Assembly (NCBI GenBank): GCA_035048485.1
Contig: CM068589.1
Span: 5,132,229-5,196,228, forward strand
Source of the DNA: Pteria penguin
Lineage: Eukaryota > Mollusca > Bivalvia > Pterioida > Pteriidae
DNA: 64,000 nt
Direction: 5' to 3'
Position numbers and translations under genes: made by a program. The notes beneath the pieces are model-generated. The model made no database searches, was not told the origin of the DNA, and saw nothing but the letters and a program-made list of their open reading frames with translations. Positions 44,036 to 63,402 of the stretch are shown in pieces. Each line of letters begins with the position of its first letter. Within the stretch, counting starts at the first letter, position 1.

Positions 44036-44213
44036 TTGGCTTTTGTCAAATTAAATGACCGTCCTAAGTCGGTATCGTAATTGCACTAAAATCAAATATT
44101 TTTGTAATGTGTTATATGTTCTAGTATATCATTTATATTCATGTATTGTATAGCTCCATGGTGACTTCTGCCACATCACTGAGCCAGTAACTCCTCTTTT
44201 TTCTTTCACATTA
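44036..44213 (+). repeat. LINE-tail copy fused to the reverse-transcriptase relic
   Basis: Matches 5399-5575 almost exactly, from GCTTTTGTCAAATTAAATGA to the 3' end. Confidence 0.88.
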
Positions 44214-44817
44214 ACACGGTTGATAAACATACATACTTGTCTTCTGCTTAATACCTCGATATACTCCTATCAATTAGTGACGATTGTTCATTAGTAACCT
44301 CTCTCTATGACAAGCGTGACGATTTCAATTTCATTATTACCAACTTCCATTTTCTGAGTAGCAACATACCTTCCTAACCCGCATATGGCGCCTTCATTTC
44401 ACAACATATATGTTATGACAGGGCATGCTCTAAATACGAAAATTTCGTCCTGACAGCGAGGCTTCTTGCCACGTAACTACTCTCACAAGGATATATTGAG
44501 GAACGTTTGAAATTGTCACTGAGGAAGTTCTATGGTGGATATAGGGATTTGGTGCAAATTCAGATCCCTCTTTCAAGAATGCAAACCGATGTTTTGGGAC
44601 CTGACCATACAAACTAACCATCTTAACTTTTTGACTTTACTTGATTCGACAATAGGTATATATAAACACATTTGTTCACGTGCATTTTCGATGCCCGAAT
44701 TTCAGTTAAGCAACATTTCATACCGTGAATAGTATAATTTGTTTTCGAGTTCTTGTCTCTTTAACGTGTGCATATGTGTATATTTATGTATTTACTTCCT
44801 CGTCTTGAAAGGTTGTT
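44214..44817. other. No gene seen
   Basis: Short overlapping ORFs on both strands at 44430-44730 lack splice or homology support. Confidence 0.4.
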
Positions 44818-44950
44818 GCAGGACTTTTACGACGGGTGTTGCATGCAACCAGATGACGCTTAGTCCTCCCGGGCACCTGGTCGCACCTCAATTTTATTGG
44901 GGGTTGCATTTGTCTGACACTGGCACTATACACGATATTGTCCTTTTATT
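44818..44950 (+). repeat. Dispersed repeat module 'B'
   Basis: Near-identical first 28 bases to the copy at 10489, then CCCGGGCACCTGGTCGCACC and GGTTGCATTTGTCTGACAC. Confidence 0.75.
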
Positions 44951-45119
44951 CCATGGACTAGAGATACGGTTAATCCTTCGGTATATCCTCGTTTTTTACT
45001 TTGAATCAATGTCGAAGAAGTACCAAACCGTTAATCATTCTCTTGAAAGTCCGAGGACAGATACAAAATCGTGTAAGTTTCAAAAAGGAACTGTTGTGAA
45101 CCCCGAAATACTAAAAAAT

Positions 45120-45172
45120 TCCGAGGTGAGACCAGGTGCCCGGGGAGAGTAAGCATCTCCTGTCTGCATACA
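45120..45172 (-). repeat. Module-B core, inverted
   Basis: GAGGTGAGACCAGGTGCCCG followed by GGAGAGTAAGCATCTCCTGT: the reverse complement of the core in the copy at 44818. Confidence 0.75.
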
Positions 45173-45375
45173 TCACCAATAAACATGTCAAAATCAAGAG
45201 TTTGGTTTCCTAACTGTATATACGAAAGTACAAAACTGGTATACAAAGTCATATTTGGTGTTCACTGAACAGATCATTTAGTCGCATTGCAGAATATTTT
45301 CAATCATTCTAGAAAGGCACATAAAAGGACAATATGTTGTTCAATGTCATAATCAAAGGAATGCGAATCCCAATG

Positions 45376-45430
45376 AAATTGAGGTGAGACCATGTGCCCG
45401 GAAGGAGTAAGCCTTCCCTGCTTGCATACA
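45376..45430 (-). repeat. Module-B core, inverted, third local copy
   Basis: TGAGGTGAGACCATGTGCCC with GGAAGGAGTAAGCCTTCCCT, the same orientation as 45120-45172. Confidence 0.7.
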
Positions 45431-46299
45431 ACTCCGGTCACAAAAATCCTGCGACAACTTTTCAAGTTCAAGAGTTAAATACATATATAAACACATATGC
45501 GCATGAAGAAGGTAAAGACACTAAATCAAATTATCTTATTCACAGTAAGCTAGAGTTTGCTAGAGTTTAGGACTAAATTTAGGTGTAGTTTGTCTTTTTG
45601 AATCTATATCGAGAGAGTCTCCAGGAAACATTCCAGGATATTCCACAACCTTAATTGTTGGTCCAAAGAAAAACTAAAAGACAAGATCTGTCTTCGGGAA
45701 ACCTATTAATCAATATTAAACCAAACATTAAACAACATGTGGAGAAATTTAAAGAGGATGGATTACATGTGTAATATTGTTCCTGTTACATGAAACCTTA
45801 CACCGTCTCGGGATGTTCTGAAAATGCATTTTCAAATCTAGAATACGGAATATCTCAGTATTTACAAACCGGAGAAGTGTGTGTAGGTGTGTGTGTGTAG
45901 GTGTGTGTAGGTGTGTGTGTATGTATGTGTGTGTTGGTGTGTGTGTGTGTGTGTGTGTGTGTGTAGGTGGGGGTGTGTGAACTTAAATGCAAGAGCGGGG
46001 TGAATTACAGATTATATATAGAGTGATCAAGTTAGCTTAAATTTCAATGATTGTACAATTCCTGATATATATGTCCCAGATACAACCAGTTGGATAAAAT
46101 ACCCAATTCACTTGTTAAATTATTAACATTTGCATATCCAAAAACCTAAGAATTTCAAAGGGAAGATTTCTTGGTGACTCTTAGATTTCCCCTCACATTT
46201 TTCAGTTCTAATGGCAGGGGCACCCTTGACTACAGGTTGCCGTCAACATACCATTGTCATTGCTTAACCATACAAGTTATTTCAATGTGATGACTCCCA
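45431..46299. other. Non-coding stretch with (GT)n
   Basis: Imperfect GTGTGTAG/GT microsatellite at 45876-45978; nothing else recognised. Confidence 0.55.
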
Positions 46300-46569
46300 A
46301 TGAAGTGTCTGATCAACGCATTATCTCTGTTGGTATTGCAACCTGCAAGGAAAACCACATTAAACCTTTATCAAAACTTAAAAACAAACAGGAAAAATTC
46401 ATACAATGAGGAAACTTATTTTGAAGCTATTAGAGATCCTAACTCTATCAATTACATTCTGTCCTTAGAATACATGTTGAACAACGGTGAATGGTCAGAC
46501 TTAAACCTCATTGCAAAAGAAATAAGTGAAACACATATACCACTGGTAGGCTTAAGAGCTAAGGCTTGA
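46300..46569 (+). other. Unassigned 89-codon ORF
   Basis: An open frame with ordinary amino-acid composition (for example NGEWSDLNLIAKEISETHIP) ends in TGA just before the LINE fragment at 46590. It may be LINE linker or endonuclease-side sequence. I do not recognise it. Confidence 0.25.
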
Positions 46570-46589
46570 AATCAAAACTCACTTAAAAA

Positions 46590-47050
46590 ACGTACAAACC
46601 CTAAAAAGCCATGGATGATTTATATGCAAAGTCTGCTATGAGCAAGAGAGGTAGTTTTTGCTCTGAAGTCACAATTTAATAGCAACTCATTTGCCAAAAC
46701 ATAGTTAAAATTATATGAATCAGTAATTGCAACACGGATCAATCCTACGAAGCCTTTGTATGTCCAATGCTGGAGTATGCTGCCTCCATATGGAACTCTC
46801 ATACAAGCGGACAGATCAGCTAGATAGAGAAAGTCCAGCTCAGAGCAGCACGGTTTGCTTCAAGGAACTACTGGGAGTGTGACTAGGGGCAGGCAGCGCT
46901 TCTAACATCGTCAGCTCCCTGGGATGGTAACAATTACAAATCAGAAGAGTGAAGACCCGCCTTCTATTGCTTTTCAAGATCCAGCACAAGGATTCACTTT
47001 TTAACTGTATCATATTGCCTTGTTAGGCTTTTACCTTCGCTGAACATTAA
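46590..47050 (+). pseudogene. LINE reverse-transcriptase C-terminal relic
   Basis: The reading VCPMLEYAASIWNSHTSGQI, IEKVQLRAARFASRNYWECD and, in other frames, SAPWDGNNYKSEE match the thumb region of CR1/Jockey-type LINEs (RP-LEYA-IWNP, IEKVQRRAARF). NPKKPWM near 46602 is typical linker sequence. The reverse-transcriptase core is absent and the frame is broken. Confidence 0.65.
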
Positions 47051-47059
47051 GTACACTTG

Positions 47060-47162
47060 GATGTGGAAGAAGAAGAAGAAGAAGAAGAAGAAGAAGAAGA
47101 AGAAGAAGAAGAAGAAGAAGAAGAAGAAGAAGACGACGACGACGACGACGAAGAAGAAGAAT
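47060..47162. repeat. (GAA)n with inner (GAC)n
   Basis: GAA trinucleotides with seven GAC in the middle. The Glu/Asp ORF across it is a product of the repeat. Confidence 0.95.
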
Positions 47163-47487
47163 ATTGTTTTAGATTTAATAAAACCATAGAGCATACAAAT
47201 AAAATATACAATGTAAATGACAATCAAATAGGAGAGTTGGGTTTTTATACTGAAAGTGTAAAAAAAATCAATCAACCCTACTTGCTATGTAATTGTTAAA
47301 CACATGAGCTTACATGTTCAAGAACCTTTTGAACATAGAAAGTTGATAACAGCATGTATTTAATCTAATTTAGTAATTACATCTGGTTTTTCAGTTGAGG
47401 ATTGTTTGAGTTGTTTAAATATTAATTCATCTGGTTCATACTAATATGTATTAATCCGGAAACATAATACATATCTTATAAGTCTAG

Positions 47488-47538
47488 TGTTTCCTATCCT
47501 GTATACAGGATCTTTGTTTCCATTCCAGGGCTGTTATC
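47488..47538 (-). repeat. Single copy related to the 66-bp minisatellite unit
   Basis: The reverse complement reads ACAGCCCTGG, a 4-base insertion, then AAACAAAGATCCTGTATACA and GGATAGGAAA, the same sequence that is tandemly repeated at 49018-49623. Confidence 0.8.
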
Positions 47539-47659
47539 AGTGTTGAACATCACTGAAGAGACATAAGTTGTCGAAATGCGCATATGGTGCACTAAATTAA
47601 AAAAAGTATATATGTTCTATATTTATTATACAATGTCGCTTAAACTTGATTGCTTTCGT

Positions 47660-48072
47660 CATATGTATCTTCTTTCACTGTTACACACATCTGACCAATC
47701 TTGTTTTTGATTATTGTGTGTGTTGTGAATGGTTTATGCCATAAATGTTTGTCTTGCCAATGGAGTTGAATTGAATTGTACATATATTTAAATACAATGT
47801 AACTATACGTATTTATGTCTTTATTGTATAGCTCCATGGTGAATTCTGCCACATTACTGAGCCGGTAACTCCTCTTTTTTCTTTTATTGCTATATATCTC
47901 CTTTTATTGTTACACGCATCTGACTATTCTTTTGTTATTGTTTGCAATGTTTGTGTCATGGATGGCTCACGTCATAAATTTTGTTCTTGCTAATAAAGTT
48001 GAATTGAACAACAACAACAACAATGATAATAATAATAAGCAACAACAACAACAACAACAACAACAATAATAA
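47660..48072 (+). repeat. Two LINE 3'-end copies flanking a LINE-tail fragment, then (CAA)n
   Basis: The stretches 47675-47785 and 47915-48020 share GTTACAC-CATCTGAC and AAGTTGAATTGAA/GAGTTGAATTGAA ends, typical LINE 3' ends. Between them, 47823-47884 is the last 60 bases of the LINE tail described at 5281. The run ends in (CAA)n and (TAA)n at 48005-48078. Confidence 0.6.
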
Positions 48073-48099
48073 TAATAAAAATATTCTTTCTATTTTTGT

Positions 48100-48180
48100 T
48101 GCGAGTGGGAAAGTGTATACCTGTTAACCATACCAGGTAACTTCCATGGTCTGTCAGAAGTTGGTACCGTAACTGTATTA
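48100..48180 (+). repeat. Diverged LINE-tail fragment
   Basis: GCGAGTGGGAAAGTGTATAC, TGTTAACCATACC and AAGTTGGTACCGTAACTGTA follow the order of the tail at 5350-5450. Confidence 0.5.
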
Positions 48181-48424
48181 TTATCGAATGTTTTACGTCT
48201 TTTTCTTCGAGCGCCTGTGCTCTGCATGTCTGTTTGTTTCACCTGAATCAGATGTCTTTTCCCCCTTCTCTTCTTCTTGATATCATGCATCAGCTGACAC
48301 TGAAGTATATATGTACCTCAATCGCAGTATAAAATTTAAACTTTATTCATTTTACAACGATTAGGAAACAAGTTAACAACTTATATAAATCTTGCTCGCT
48401 GGCACTGATCTTGGACTAAGGGTG

Positions 48425-48550
48425 TCGTTTGTGTGGACGGAAACCGGAGTACCCGGAGAAAACACACGAAGCCAGATTGCTGACAGTCTCACCATCTCAC
48501 TTACCACTCCGGGAATCGAACCCGGGTCGCATTGTTGAGGGTCGAGTATA
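48425..48550 (-). repeat. Dispersed repeat with tRNA B-box-like end
   Basis: Contains GGAAACCGGAGTACCCGGAG and, inverted, the B-box-like GGTTCGATTCCCGGAGTGG. This combination is common in marine-invertebrate DNA as a dispersed repeat (from memory). Confidence 0.5.
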
Positions 48551-48577
48551 AAACAAGTTTCTGTTAACGTCCCACAT

Positions 48578-48752
48578 ACCAAGCTTGTTGGACTGTATGG
48601 CACGTACGAAGCTTGTTGGACTGTATGGCACGTACGAAGCTTGTTGGACTGTATGGCACATACGAAGCTTGTTGGACTGTATGGCACGTGCGAAGCTTGT
48701 TGGACTGTATGGCACGTTCGAAGCTTGTTGGACTGTATGGCACGTACGATGG
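48578..48752. repeat. 28-bp tandem repeat, about 6 units
   Basis: Unit AAGCTTGTTGGACTGTATGG followed by CACGTACG; each has a HindIII-type AAGCTT palindrome. Confidence 0.95.
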
Positions 48753-49017
48753 TGTTTACACATATTTATAAGTGACTACAGTTGGCGATGATCAGAGATA
48801 ATATATGGGCGGAGCGTCGGAACTATGATTTGGTATTTTGATAAAAAAAGAGGAAAGCGATATATATCGATTTTAAGAAATTAATACGTGTGTGTAAGGG
48901 GGGGGGGGGGGGGGAGAGGGGGTGACAAAATGTACTTTAGAATCCGTCGCCTCAAATATTTTCTTCGCCCTGGAACTACGAATTTTGTAAATTTCTTGAT
49001 CGAATGTTGTTCAGTAA

Positions 49018-49623
49018 GATAGAAACGGAGTACGTAGTGTCGACGATGATAGCCCTGGAAACAAAGATCCTGTATACAGGATAGGAAAAAACGGAGTACA
49101 TAGTGTCGACGATGACAGTCCTGGAAACAAAGATCCTGTATACAGGATAGGAAAAAACGGAGTACTTAGTGTCGACGATGACAGTCCTGGAAACAAAGAT
49201 CCTGTATACAGAATAGGAAAAAACGGAGTACGTAGTGTCGACGATGACAGTCCTGGAAACAAAGATCCTATATACAGGATATGAAAAACGGAGTACGTAG
49301 TGTCGACGATGACAGCCCAGGAAACATAGATCCTGAATACAGGATAGGAAAAAACGGAGAACGTAGTGTCGACGATAACAGCCCTGGAAACAAAGATCCT
49401 GTATACAGGATAGGAAAAAACGGAGTACGTAGTGTCGACGATAACAGCCCTGGAAACAAAGATCCTGTATACAGGATAGGAAAAAACGGAGTACGTAGTG
49501 TCGACGATGACAGTCCTGGAAACAAAGATCCTGTATACAGGATAGGAAAAAACGGAGTACGTAGTGTCGACGATGACAGTCCTGGAAACAAAGATCCTGT
49601 ATACAGGATAGGAAAAAACGGAG
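49018..49623. repeat. 66-bp minisatellite, about 9 units
   Basis: Unit GGAGTACGTAGTGTCGACGA, TGACAGTCCTGGAAACAAAG, ATCCTGTATACAGGATAGGA, AAAAAC. Each unit includes the perfect 16-bp palindrome ATCCTGTATACAGGAT. Because 66 is a multiple of 3, frames on both strands remain open. Confidence 0.95.
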
Positions 49624-49869
49624 TGTTTGTTTTGGTGAAAGCTATTTTTATTGTTACATATCTTTATAGTGAGACAGTGTCTATCTTGAATCTAGATACA
49701 AACTGTTGATGTAACTGTATTCGAGACTGACATGAAGTGGTGCAATAAGAGCTTTTGATTGCACCGTCTTATGATTGTCTGTCCTATAGACGCTATCATC
49801 AACCCATTGTCACAAATATCTGATAGAATCAGTTTCAATGAGTCTGGGAGTCTGCTTTATGAGACTGAT

Positions 49870-50085
49870 CCTATTTCTGATGGTGCATGGAATGTTGTCT
49901 TCAAACTTGGAATACTTTTAATGTTACTTTGTATGTCAGTAGAGGTCTTCGGGCATTTGAAAAATTCGTAAAAGATGGGCTTAGCTGTGTAATAAAATGT
50001 GAGATTTGGCACACCATTGATTTCAGTGATAATAATGTCATTACAGAAACTCTTTTTGGAGTCTGCGTTTCATGTGGGTAAGCAG
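49870..50085 (+). other. Exon-like open stretch, unassigned
   Basis: Reads NVTLYVSRGLRAFEKFVKDG then LSCVIKCEIWHTIDFSDNNV and ends GVCVSCG before a GTAAGC donor-like site; the preceding part is open one frame over (PISDGAWNVVFKLG). The composition is protein-like, with paired cysteines. No family recognised; possibly a decayed exon. Confidence 0.25.
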
Positions 50086-50472
50086 TAATATTATAAATGG
50101 ATTATCATAGAACTCTGGCATTTTTCTACCTAAGTCCAAACTTGAAATCAGTGCTCTTAAAATATGTTCACTGTCGTTATATTTTCAAGATATAACATTG
50201 TCTTCATGAAGGCTTCTTATGGTTGACCACAGGGTCTAGATATGGCTTAGCAGGGATGCATAGACCCTGTGTGGTTGACTTGGTTGTCCTGCTGTTCGTT
50301 TTTCTTTTATAAGGACTAGAAAATAAATGCTAGCTATACGTTTTCTTGTTCGGAAGTTTACGCTACGGGATTGGTGATACAAAGCATCGACTGCATGTAG
50401 TCTTGTAGATCGTTTACATATGATATTCACACATTGACCATATGATTATATGCCCCTAGTCATTGTTCCTAG

Positions 50473-50690
50473 AAGGTGGGAAGGTGGGCCCGTAAACCGG
50501 TTAAGCACACTATTTGTTTGGTTTTTGTCAAATCAAATGACCGTCGTAAGTCGGTATCGTAATTGCACTACAATCAAATATTTTTGTAATGTGTTATATG
50601 TGCTAGTATATTTTTTATACCCATGTATTGTATAGCTCAATGATGATTTCTGCCACATAACTGAGCCAGTAACTCCTCTTTTATTCTTTC
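50473..50690 (+). repeat. LINE-tail copy
   Basis: Runs from GGGAAGGTGGGCCCGTAAAC to GCCAGTAACTCCTCTTTTAT, colinear with 5354-5575. Confidence 0.88.
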
Positions 50691-53623
50691 TAGATTCATA
50701 ATTTTCAAAATTTCTCTTGGAAGTCCATAGTGTGTACTGGGTGCATATCTTATCCCCGTTTCCTCTTTATGTACTTTGCTGGAAATCCACGGAAAAGACA
50801 ATGTTCCTGAAAATTGAATGTTTCTGAATTTTGGTTTTTATTTTTATTTGGGCCGGACGAGCCGGCCCATTTACTGATTTAACTTTGGAGAAAACACTGT
50901 GATTTACTGCTGCCCTGTAAAGTACTATGATTCACTGCGGTATTACTTTGTTTACTACATATCATCATGGTCACTAAAGGTCATTAAAACGCTTGACAAA
51001 TACGTTACGTTCACATCCTTTTTACATATTATCGTGAAAAAAAAATTCCAGTTTTTGTAAGAGCAGAAAATTATGACATCATCGTTGCGGCGCTATTTAT
51101 AGATATGTATATACGGCGATGCTGTGCTCAATGTTTAGTTTATTTTTAGAAACCTTGCTATACGCGATAGTATAAAAGGGATTACCGGAGAGGTTGAGTT
51201 TACCGAAAATATCGTAAAATCTACCGAAAAGAAAATTACAGAATAAAAATTTACCAGTATTTCCTCTGATTATAATTATAAGTGATCACTGAAGAAATTG
51301 TATTCTAAGACGTATATGTAAACTTATACTAAACAATGATACATAAAATGAAGCATACAAAAATATGTTTTAAGTCAAGTTATACTGATTTAAGCCTTTT
51401 AAGTAATTGACATTGATTCAAATTTTAATTCCATGTCATCATCTATAATTTCATACATTTGTCTGAAACAAGAGTGTCTTAAGTTGTACAATTAACCTCC
51501 AAAAATAAGAGACGAGATGGGCATAACTTCATATATAAAAACAAATTTATAGGTTAATTGTACAACAAAATGATTACTTAAAGATAATTAAAGACAACAG
51601 GTCATGTTTGAAATCATTATCACTAATTATGTAGATATGAAGTTTGAATTAAAGTTTTCATAGAAATTAGTAAGAAATAGCAAGAAAATTAAAAGTAATT
51701 CAAAATAATACAAATTGTTTTGATACTACTACTTTAAACCTTTTTGTTCAAAATTCCAAAAGTATAATAGGTAAAAAAATTCCCAATGAATTTTTAAATT
51801 TAAACTGTAACATTTAAATTCAAATTTTTATTCTTTGGTTTGATTTCATTGTAATATTCTTAATTTGGATTCAGTCAATAACACATAGTGATTTTCATGA
51901 ATACATTATGTTTATTTCAATCAAAGTGTTATAAATACTTGGCATGAAAAGGCTGAACACATAGCATTAACCTTTACTGTCATTTTGTCTGTCTGTGATA
52001 ACTAGACATGTATAATGTGCCATGACTTTCCTGCCTGCACAACTAGACAGAAGATGCTTACTCCTCCCTTAAAACTGCTTTCATATCTAGATTTCATCGA
52101 AATTGCATCTACATTGCACTTTTCAGACCCTTTTTTATGTCACCTGCGAAACAAAACATTTGAATCAATTTGTCCGATGTCCATCCGTCTGTCTGTCAGT
52201 CACGCTTTCACATTATTGGTCATAATTTAGTATTAAACATCTATACTTCAAATCAAACTTGCAGGATTGATTTATTACGATGAGAGCCGAAGGTCAAACT
52301 GAGACTGTCAAGGTCATATTCAAGGTCAAGTTTATGGGTAAACATATGGCAAGCGACATCGTTTTTGGGAGCAATGACTTTTTTTCTTTATTTTCAAATC
52401 AATTATACATGTCGCCAAATTACACACTAAGTACTAAGGGCCACGCGCTAAGTATTGACTTGCTATTGGTTTTAAAGAAGTTTCTTGACGATATTTTAGG
52501 ATGCCATTTTTCGGTATGAAGAGGCATTATCCTTTCAAATATTATTCAATCATAACCAACAAATATCACAATTTAACCTTTTTTTTCAAATTACAGTATT
52601 ACTTCTAGGAACATATCATAATCAAACTTGTACTGGGCTTATTACATAAAGTCAAAAAAAAAAAAAAAAAAAAAAAAAACGGTGTTTAAACAAATGTACA
52701 CTATAGGTAGGTCGAAACCTATAGTAATGGAAATATAAGTCAGTGAACAATTTGGTTACGGCCCGAAACTTTGACGCTTGCGTCAATATATTTTCTTGTT
52801 TATTTATTTATTTATTTTTGTTTTTTTACCACAATGCCATGTGCGAGTTGTCTCCAGTTTCTCAAGCCGGAAGTAGAAAAAAAGGTAGATAGCCCTGTTT
52901 AGTTTGTTTATATGTTGAGTAAACGTCATCTTTGTTAAGTAAAGTACGTTTTTCGTTAGTATAAGAGAAAAAATGTGATTCCATTTCATTAAATGGCACA
53001 CAATGCCATGTATTTGTTAATATTTCGAATTTCCTCTGACCGTCACAGAGATGTTGACCATTTTATGAATTAAAAGTGTTTTTATTATATTCCTCCTCAC
53101 GTAACCAATGAATTAAAATAAATTCAAGTAAGGTGCGGCAATATCCTGTTATTTGCCCCAACTGTTGTGTATAAACGGGATATAAATACTCAGACTCGGC
53201 TGTGTTGGAATATTCTGCCCGTCGGTTAATTATGCGCTGCACATTTTGTGACATTGTAATAACTTCCATGTAAACACTGGTGCACATTTTTGAGGCCGGT
53301 TTTGTTTTATCTCCGACTGTGTACAGTTAAAGAAAATAGACTCAGTCTTAGGTAAGAAGGCCTAATGAAGAAGAAAAACCAATAGATTGAGTATGATCAT
53401 TTACAGTACAGTTGGTGTGGAATTTGGAAAATTGGATTGAATGTGTTGACATTTCAGGGTCATTTACACAAGATGAGTTATAGCTGATAGGGGGTCTAAA
53501 GAATCTCAGGCTGGTGGACAAAAGCATGCGTTTAGCCATCAGAATATGTAATGATTTATTTCAACTTCAAATTTCCATACTAATTAAGTTCAACACACTT
53601 TCTCGCTCGGTGGCATGAATGAT
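50691..53623. other. AT-rich stretch, no supported gene
   Basis: Holds a hairpin GGGCCGG-ACGAG-CCGGCCC near 50850, the 16-bp inverted repeat at 51483-51566, an old dispersed-repeat relic at about 52130-52350 (TCACCTGCGAAACAAAA, CCATCCGTCTGTCTGTCAGT) and a poly(A) run at 52654-52679. Confidence 0.5.
51483..51566. repeat. Perfect 16-bp inverted repeat
   Basis: GTTGTACAATTAACCT at 51483-51498 is exactly inverted at 51551-51566, spacer 52 bases. Possible tiny foldback element. Confidence 0.85.
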
Positions 53624-53881
53624 GAAAGGGGCCCTCGTAAGGGTAACTTATTTTGGCTTGTTTATTCATTAGGGAAGCGTTACCTGTGCAAGATCAAAAT
53701 GAAGAATTATTCAAACGTTCTTTTAAGTATTGTATGCACATGAAGTACATGTGCATTTACATTATGTAAAGAAAACAAAAATATGTGTACTTATCTATTA
53801 TAAGTAAAGTTGTACAGGTGATCTCCGATAGCTTTGTTATACAAATAAATATCATTAACACCCCTTACGAGGGCCCCTTTC
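53624..53881. mobile_element. MITE-like element with 20-bp perfect terminal inverted repeats
   Basis: GAAAGGGGCCCTCGTAAGGG at 53624-53643 is exactly inverted at 53862-53881. The inside is AT-rich with no ORF. No clear target duplication was found. Confidence 0.78.
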
Positions 53882-54159
53882 ACACCAATTACATTAGATG
53901 TTATTTAAAGTGAGTAAGCGAATCGGGGGCACACTGACATGGACTTGGACATAATTAATTAATACTGGATAAATACACTGCCTTCCCTGAGTGAAATTAA
54001 CAATTTTGTCATGAAAAATTTACATTTACGTTTTTTATCAATAAAAGTTAAAGACGATTTAAAATACATTGTAATTATCATTCGCTACTATATGCGATTC
54101 TTGATAATGTGATAAATGTGGTACCTATGATTATTTTCATGGTAATTCCTCTACATGAA
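53882..54159. other. Short non-coding spacer
   Basis: Nothing recognised before the 34-bp array. Confidence 0.4.
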
Positions 54160-55735
54160 CATGCTATGTACACATTTGTATACTGTTTCCTAAACTGTAT
54201 ACTACACATTTGTATACGACCTCCTACTCTGTATACTACACATTTGTATACTGCCTCCTACACTGTATACTACACATTTGTATACTACCTCCTACACCGT
54301 ATACTACACATTTGTATACTACCTCCTACACTGTATACTACACATTTGTATACTACCTCTACACTGTATACTACACATTTGTATACTACCTCCTACACTG
54401 TATACTACACATTTGTATACTACCTCCTACACTGTATACTACACATTTGTATACTGCCTCCTACACTGTATACTACACATTTGTATACTGTTTCCTACAC
54501 TGTATACTACACATTTGTATACTACCTCCTACACTGTATACTACACATTTGTATACTACCTCCTACACTGTATACTACACATTTGTATACTACCTCCTAC
54601 ACTGTATACTACACATTTGTATACTACCTCCTACACTGTATACTACACATTTGTATACTACCTCCTACACTGTATACTACACATTTGTATACTGCCTCCT
54701 ACACTGTATACTACACATTTGTATACTGTTTCCTACACTGTATACTACACATTTGTATACTGTTTCCTACACTGTATACTACACATTTGTATACTACCTC
54801 CTACACTGTATACTACACATTTGTATACTACCTCCTACACTGTATACTACACATTTGTATACTACCTCCTACACCGTATACTACACATTTGTATACTACC
54901 TCCTACACCGTATACTACACATTTGTATACTACCTCCTACACCGTATACTACACATTTGTATACTACCTCCTACACCGTATACTACACATTTGTATACTA
55001 CCTCCTACACCGTATACTACACATTTGTATACTACCTCCTACACTGTATACTACACATTTGTATACTGTTTCCTACACTGTATACTACACATTTGTATAC
55101 TGTTTCCTACACTGTATACTACACATTTGTATACTACCTCCTACACTGTATACTACACATTTGTATACTACCTCCTACACTGTAAACTACACATTTGTAT
55201 ACTACCTCCTACACCGTATACTACACATTTGTATACTACCTCCTACACTGTATACTACACATTTGTATACTACCTCCTACACCGTATACTACACATTTGT
55301 ATACTACCTCTACACTGTATACTACACATTTGTATACTACCTCCTACACTGTATACTACACATTTGTATACGACCTCTACACTGTATACTACACACTTGT
55401 ATACTACCTCTACACTGTATACTACACATTTGTATACTACCTCCTACACTGTATACTACACATTTGTATACTACCTCCTACACTGTATACTACACATTTG
55501 TATACTACCTCTACACTGTATACTACACATTTGTATACTACCTCTACACTGTATACTACACATTTGTATACTACCTCTACACTGTATACTACACATTTGT
55601 ATACTACCTCCTACACTGTATACTACACATTTGTATACTACCTCCTACACTGTATACTACACATTTGTATACTACCTCCTACACCGTATACTGCACATTT
55701 GTATACTACCTCCTACACCGTATACTACATCCTAC
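54160..55735. repeat. 34-bp minisatellite just upstream of BACE exon 1
   Basis: About 47 units of CTGTATACTACACATTTGTA followed by TACTACCTCCTACA, with 33-bp and TGTTTC/TGCC variants. The array ends about 100 bases before the BACE start codon. With a 34-bp period, one frame passes through all three registers, so all plus frames lack stops; the long ORFs here are artefacts. Confidence 0.95.
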
Positions 55736-55840
55736 ACTGTATGCTGCATATTTTTCAGATGTGGTTTGAATGGTAATATGTCTAGCTGATACATAAGCAC
55801 ATAGAATTACAGCATGACATCTCTACAGCCCTAAAGTGCT

Positions 55841-63402
<7,562 letters not shown>

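Noticed and set aside
47057..47299. Acidic Glu/Asp-rich 80-codon ORF
   Set aside because: Read-through of (GAA)n and (GAC)n with no surrounding gene structure.
54109..55789. ORFs of 358, 519 and 503 codons in three plus frames
   Set aside because: They are the same 34-bp minisatellite read in three registers, with the same Tyr/Thr/His/Cys peptide cycling. No domain is visible.
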